DNA from: Fictibacillus nanhaiensis
GTDB taxonomy: Bacteria; Bacillota; Bacilli; Bacillales; Fictibacillaceae
Direction of reading: 5' to 3'
DNA length: 64,000 bases
Assembly: GCA_017052515.1 (NCBI GenBank)
Contig: JAFHKR010000037.1
Coordinates: 186,001-250,000, forward strand
The number at the start of each line of letters is the position of its first letter. Within the stretch, counting starts at the first letter, position 1. This document shows, piece after piece, positions 62,063 through 64,000 of this stretch. The notes under the pieces are model-generated. The model was not told the DNA's origin. It did no database searches and saw only the letters and a program-made list of their open reading frames with translations. The translations under genes were made by a program, and so were the position numbers.

Positions 62063-63043
62063 TTAATAGATATCTCGCTTAGAAAACGTAACGAAAGCGA
62101 TGATGAATCCAGCAATTCCCCAGACGGCTAGTACGCTCATCGAAAAGCCTAATGACATTCCTTCTATCGGGGTTGCCATTCCACTCACATAATTCGTAAG
62201 GTTTAGGTTTACCATAAAGAAATACTTCGCGCTTTCCCAAGAAGATACCATGTTTGCTAGAATGGCTCCTGCAATGAGTGATGCGAGCATGATTCCCATT
62301 ACAGCGGCCGTACTTCTTAACAGTACGGATAGCATGAAGGTGAGTGTTCCTACGATCATACAAACATACCATACGAGTCCAAACTCCATCAGGATGTATT
62401 GCCACTGTGGAACGATATGAACATTTTCAGTTAAAAGTTCTTCTCCAGAGACTGTAAAGCCTGTTAATAGAGGCATGTTCCATCCACCATATCCGAAGAC
62501 TACGCCAGATATTCCATATGATAGAACGGCTACTGATAAAACGATAAAGGAAATCGAGAGCAACATCGCTAAATATTTGCTGAGAAGGATGCGCCATCGT
62601 TTAACAGGCCGGGTAAGTAAGAGTTTGATCGTTCCTCCGCTTGATTCAGAAGAAACAAGGTCTGCCACGATTACCATGACGAGCAACGGAAGAAGTAGAT
62701 CGATCGAATTCTCGACGAAAATACGCATGAACGTCGGTGCACCTGGAGCGCGCGGATCAATATCGTTCTCTAAATAATATTGTTGTTGTGAAAGTCTGAT
62801 CTTTAGAAATTTCCGCCATTCATCTTGAATGCGGCTTGAGCTTAATCGGTTTTGTGTGTCAGTGATCTCTTGCTGCAATGTCGTTCGCCAATCTTGGTTA
62901 CCCAGCTTTTCACGTTGATCTTGAATCTCTTTAAACTGAGCATATGTAAAGAGAGGGACCAAGAACGCGATGATCAAGATGATGACATACAAACGTTTTT
63001 TTCTTAGAAGCTTTAACATTTCATTCCGGACAAGATTAATCAA
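62063..63043 (-). CDS. ABC transporter permease (ABC-2 type)
   Basis: 326 residues: an N-terminal helix (RLYVIILIIAFLVPLFTYAQ), a long extracytoplasmic loop (about 35-110), then five or six helices (LLLPLLVMVIVADLVSSESS, TVKRWRILLSKYLAML-type loop). The start overlaps the ATPase gene by eight bases. Partner of the following ATPase; substrate unknown. YxlG/NatB-like exporters are the nearest layout. Confidence 0.85.
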   Translation of the reverse strand: MINLVRNEMLKLLRKKRLYVIILIIAFLVPLFTYAQFKEIQDQREKLGNQDWRTTLQQEITDTQNRLSSSRIQDEWRKFLKIRLSQQQYYLENDIDPRAPGAPTFMRIFVENSIDLLLPLLVMVIVADLVSSESSGGTIKLLLTRPVKRWRILLSKYLAMLLSISFIVLSVAVLSYGISGVVFGYGGWNMPLLTGFTVSGEELLTENVHIVPQWQYILMEFGLVWYVCMIVGTLTFMLSVLLRSTAAVMGIMLASLIAGAILANMVSSWESAKYFFMVNLNLTNYVSGMATPIEGMSLGFSMSVLAVWGIAGFIIAFVTFSKRDIY

Positions 63044-63950
63044 TGCTTTCGCCTCCTGTTACTTCTAAGAACAGATCTTCTAAAGAAGGAAGCTGAGTTC
63101 TCATTTCTTTTACCTTCACGCCAGCTTTTACGAGTTTTTCGTTCCAATCTGGCAGCAGAGGTTCATTATACAACGTGATTAACGTACCGTCTGGACCTTC
63201 TGTAACTTCTGTTTCCATAGAAAGAATCTCTTTTGCGAGTGGGATAGGTTCAGCACGCCAGATTACACGTTCCTGCTCAGCCAATAGGTTATCAACAGAA
63301 TCTGTGCGTAATACGGTTCCTTTTGATATGATCGCCACACGATCACACATCAGTTGAATTTCACTCAACAAGTGTGAAGATACAAGAACACTTAAATTCT
63401 CTTCTCTTGCTAATTGTCTTATGAATTCACGCATCTCGCGAATACCTGCAGGATCTAGTCCGTTTGTCGGTTCGTCCAAAATGAGTACTTTTGGTTTTCC
63501 TAATAAAGCTTGAGCAATTCCTAAACGCTGTCTCATGCCGAGTGAATAGGTACTTACACGATCGTGAATCCGATTTTGTAATCCGACGAGTTCAATTACT
63601 TCATTCAATCTCGTCTTAGGAATGGAAGAATCCATTTTTTGAAAGTGTACAAGATTTTCCCATCCTGTTAAGTACGGATATAATTCAGGGTTTTCAACGA
63701 TACAGCCGAGATGTTTCATCGCTTCTGTAAATTCCGTTCTTACATTCTTACCGCCGATTTTTATCGTTCCAGAAGTGGGAGAGATCAAACCAACGATCAT
63801 TCGAATCGTTGTCGTTTTCCCAGCACCGTTTGGCCCAAGAAAACCAAAGACTTCTCCTGGAACAAGTGTAAAAGATACACCCTTGATGATCTGCTTGCCT
63901 TTAATTTTCTTTGTTAAATTTTCTACTTCTAATGCAGGTGTTTGACTCAT
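63036..63950 (-). CDS. ABC transporter ATP-binding protein (YxlF/BcrA-like)
   Basis: 304 residues. It has Walker A GFLGPNGAGKTTTIRM, the signature TYSLGMRQRLGIAQAL, Walker B VLILDEPTNGLDP and the H-loop SSHLLSEIQ. The C-terminal extension (about 220-304) is typical of BcrA/YxlF-type drug or peptide exporters. GGAGGAGAAGG precedes the ATG, which overlaps the stop of the gene upstream. Confidence 0.9.
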   Translation of the reverse strand: MSQTPALEVENLTKKIKGKQIIKGVSFTLVPGEVFGFLGPNGAGKTTTIRMIVGLISPTSGTIKIGGKNVRTEFTEAMKHLGCIVENPELYPYLTGWENLVHFQKMDSSIPKTRLNEVIELVGLQNRIHDRVSTYSLGMRQRLGIAQALLGKPKVLILDEPTNGLDPAGIREMREFIRQLAREENLSVLVSSHLLSEIQLMCDRVAIISKGTVLRTDSVDNLLAEQERVIWRAEPIPLAKEILSMETEVTEGPDGTLITLYNEPLLPDWNEKLVKAGVKVKEMRTQLPSLEDLFLEVTGGESID

Positions 63951-64000
63951 GATTCCTTCTCCTCCTGTTCAAAGTTGATCAGTGAGGCTACACGTTCTGC
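63947..64000 (-). CDS. C-terminal end of an upstream gene, cut by the window
   Basis: On the minus strand a frame reads AERVASLINFEQEEKES and stops at TGA, overlapping the ATPase start as ATGA. This coupling is typical of an operon. Only 17 residues are visible, so no family can be named; a small regulator or membrane protein is plausible. Confidence 0.45.
   Translation of the reverse strand, partial: AERVASLINFEQEEKES

Overview
The window looks like chromosome of an aerobic, motile, endospore-forming member of the Bacillaceae. The signs are strong AGGAGG-type ribosome sites, frequent TTG/GTG starts, low-to-moderate G+C, spoIIP, a gerAB-type permease, a KinA-like kinase, HutP-type hut control, and candidate cre, Pho, SigD and Spo0A boxes. 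A genus such as Fictibacillus is an inference from gene content and repeats only. I see no phage, transposase, rRNA, tRNA or CRISPR.

1-17.7 kb, aromatic catabolism. The right part of a phenylacetate (paa) operon comes first: paaG (cut by the window edge), a stand-alone aldehyde dehydrogenase, paaH, paaJ, paaF and the regulator paaX. Next are a gamma-carbonic-anhydrase-like protein, a flavin oxidoreductase, an NSS amino-acid transporter and an SDR. A peroxiredoxin-like gene follows that is readable only if an in-frame UGA is selenocysteine; a bSECIS-like hairpin lies just downstream. After a divergent HIT gene comes a run of six genes: FlK-like thioesterase, a phenylalanine-dehydrogenase-type amino-acid dehydrogenase, and E1alpha, E1beta, E2 and E3 of a 2-oxoacid dehydrogenase. 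Read together, this suggests phenylalanine -> phenylpyruvate -> phenylacetyl-CoA -> paa pathway. That link is an inference.

18-32 kb, mixed housekeeping: a MurG paralogue, azlCD, a 43-aa membrane peptide, HAD phosphatases, glpQ behind a candidate Pho box, a DUF421 protein, a GntR/ABC transporter operon, an M48 protease, motAB behind a candidate SigD promoter, an ECF sigma/anti-sigma pair and a ResA-like thioredoxin.

32-48 kb: a sporulation-type histidine kinase, a CAP-domain protein, a frameshifted histidine phosphatase, an ArsR-MFS-epimerase operon, MarR, spoIIP, cls, uppP, ktrAB behind a c-di-AMP riboswitch, and an orphan gerAB.

48-55 kb: the histidine utilisation operon hutPHUIG. It has a cre-overlapped promoter, a HutP-type attenuator with three NAG triplets, and a translationally coupled XRE regulator in the place where a permease might be expected.

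55-64 kb: an acyltransferase, an AI-2E family membrane protein, YihY, a cysteine-rich small protein, TerC, a chemotaxis receptor and an ABC transporter.

Two kinds of non-coding repeat run through the window. One is a hairpin-forming element of about 128 bp present four times, one copy enlarged to 253 bp. The other is a set of intergenic arrays with a 20 or 21 bp period.
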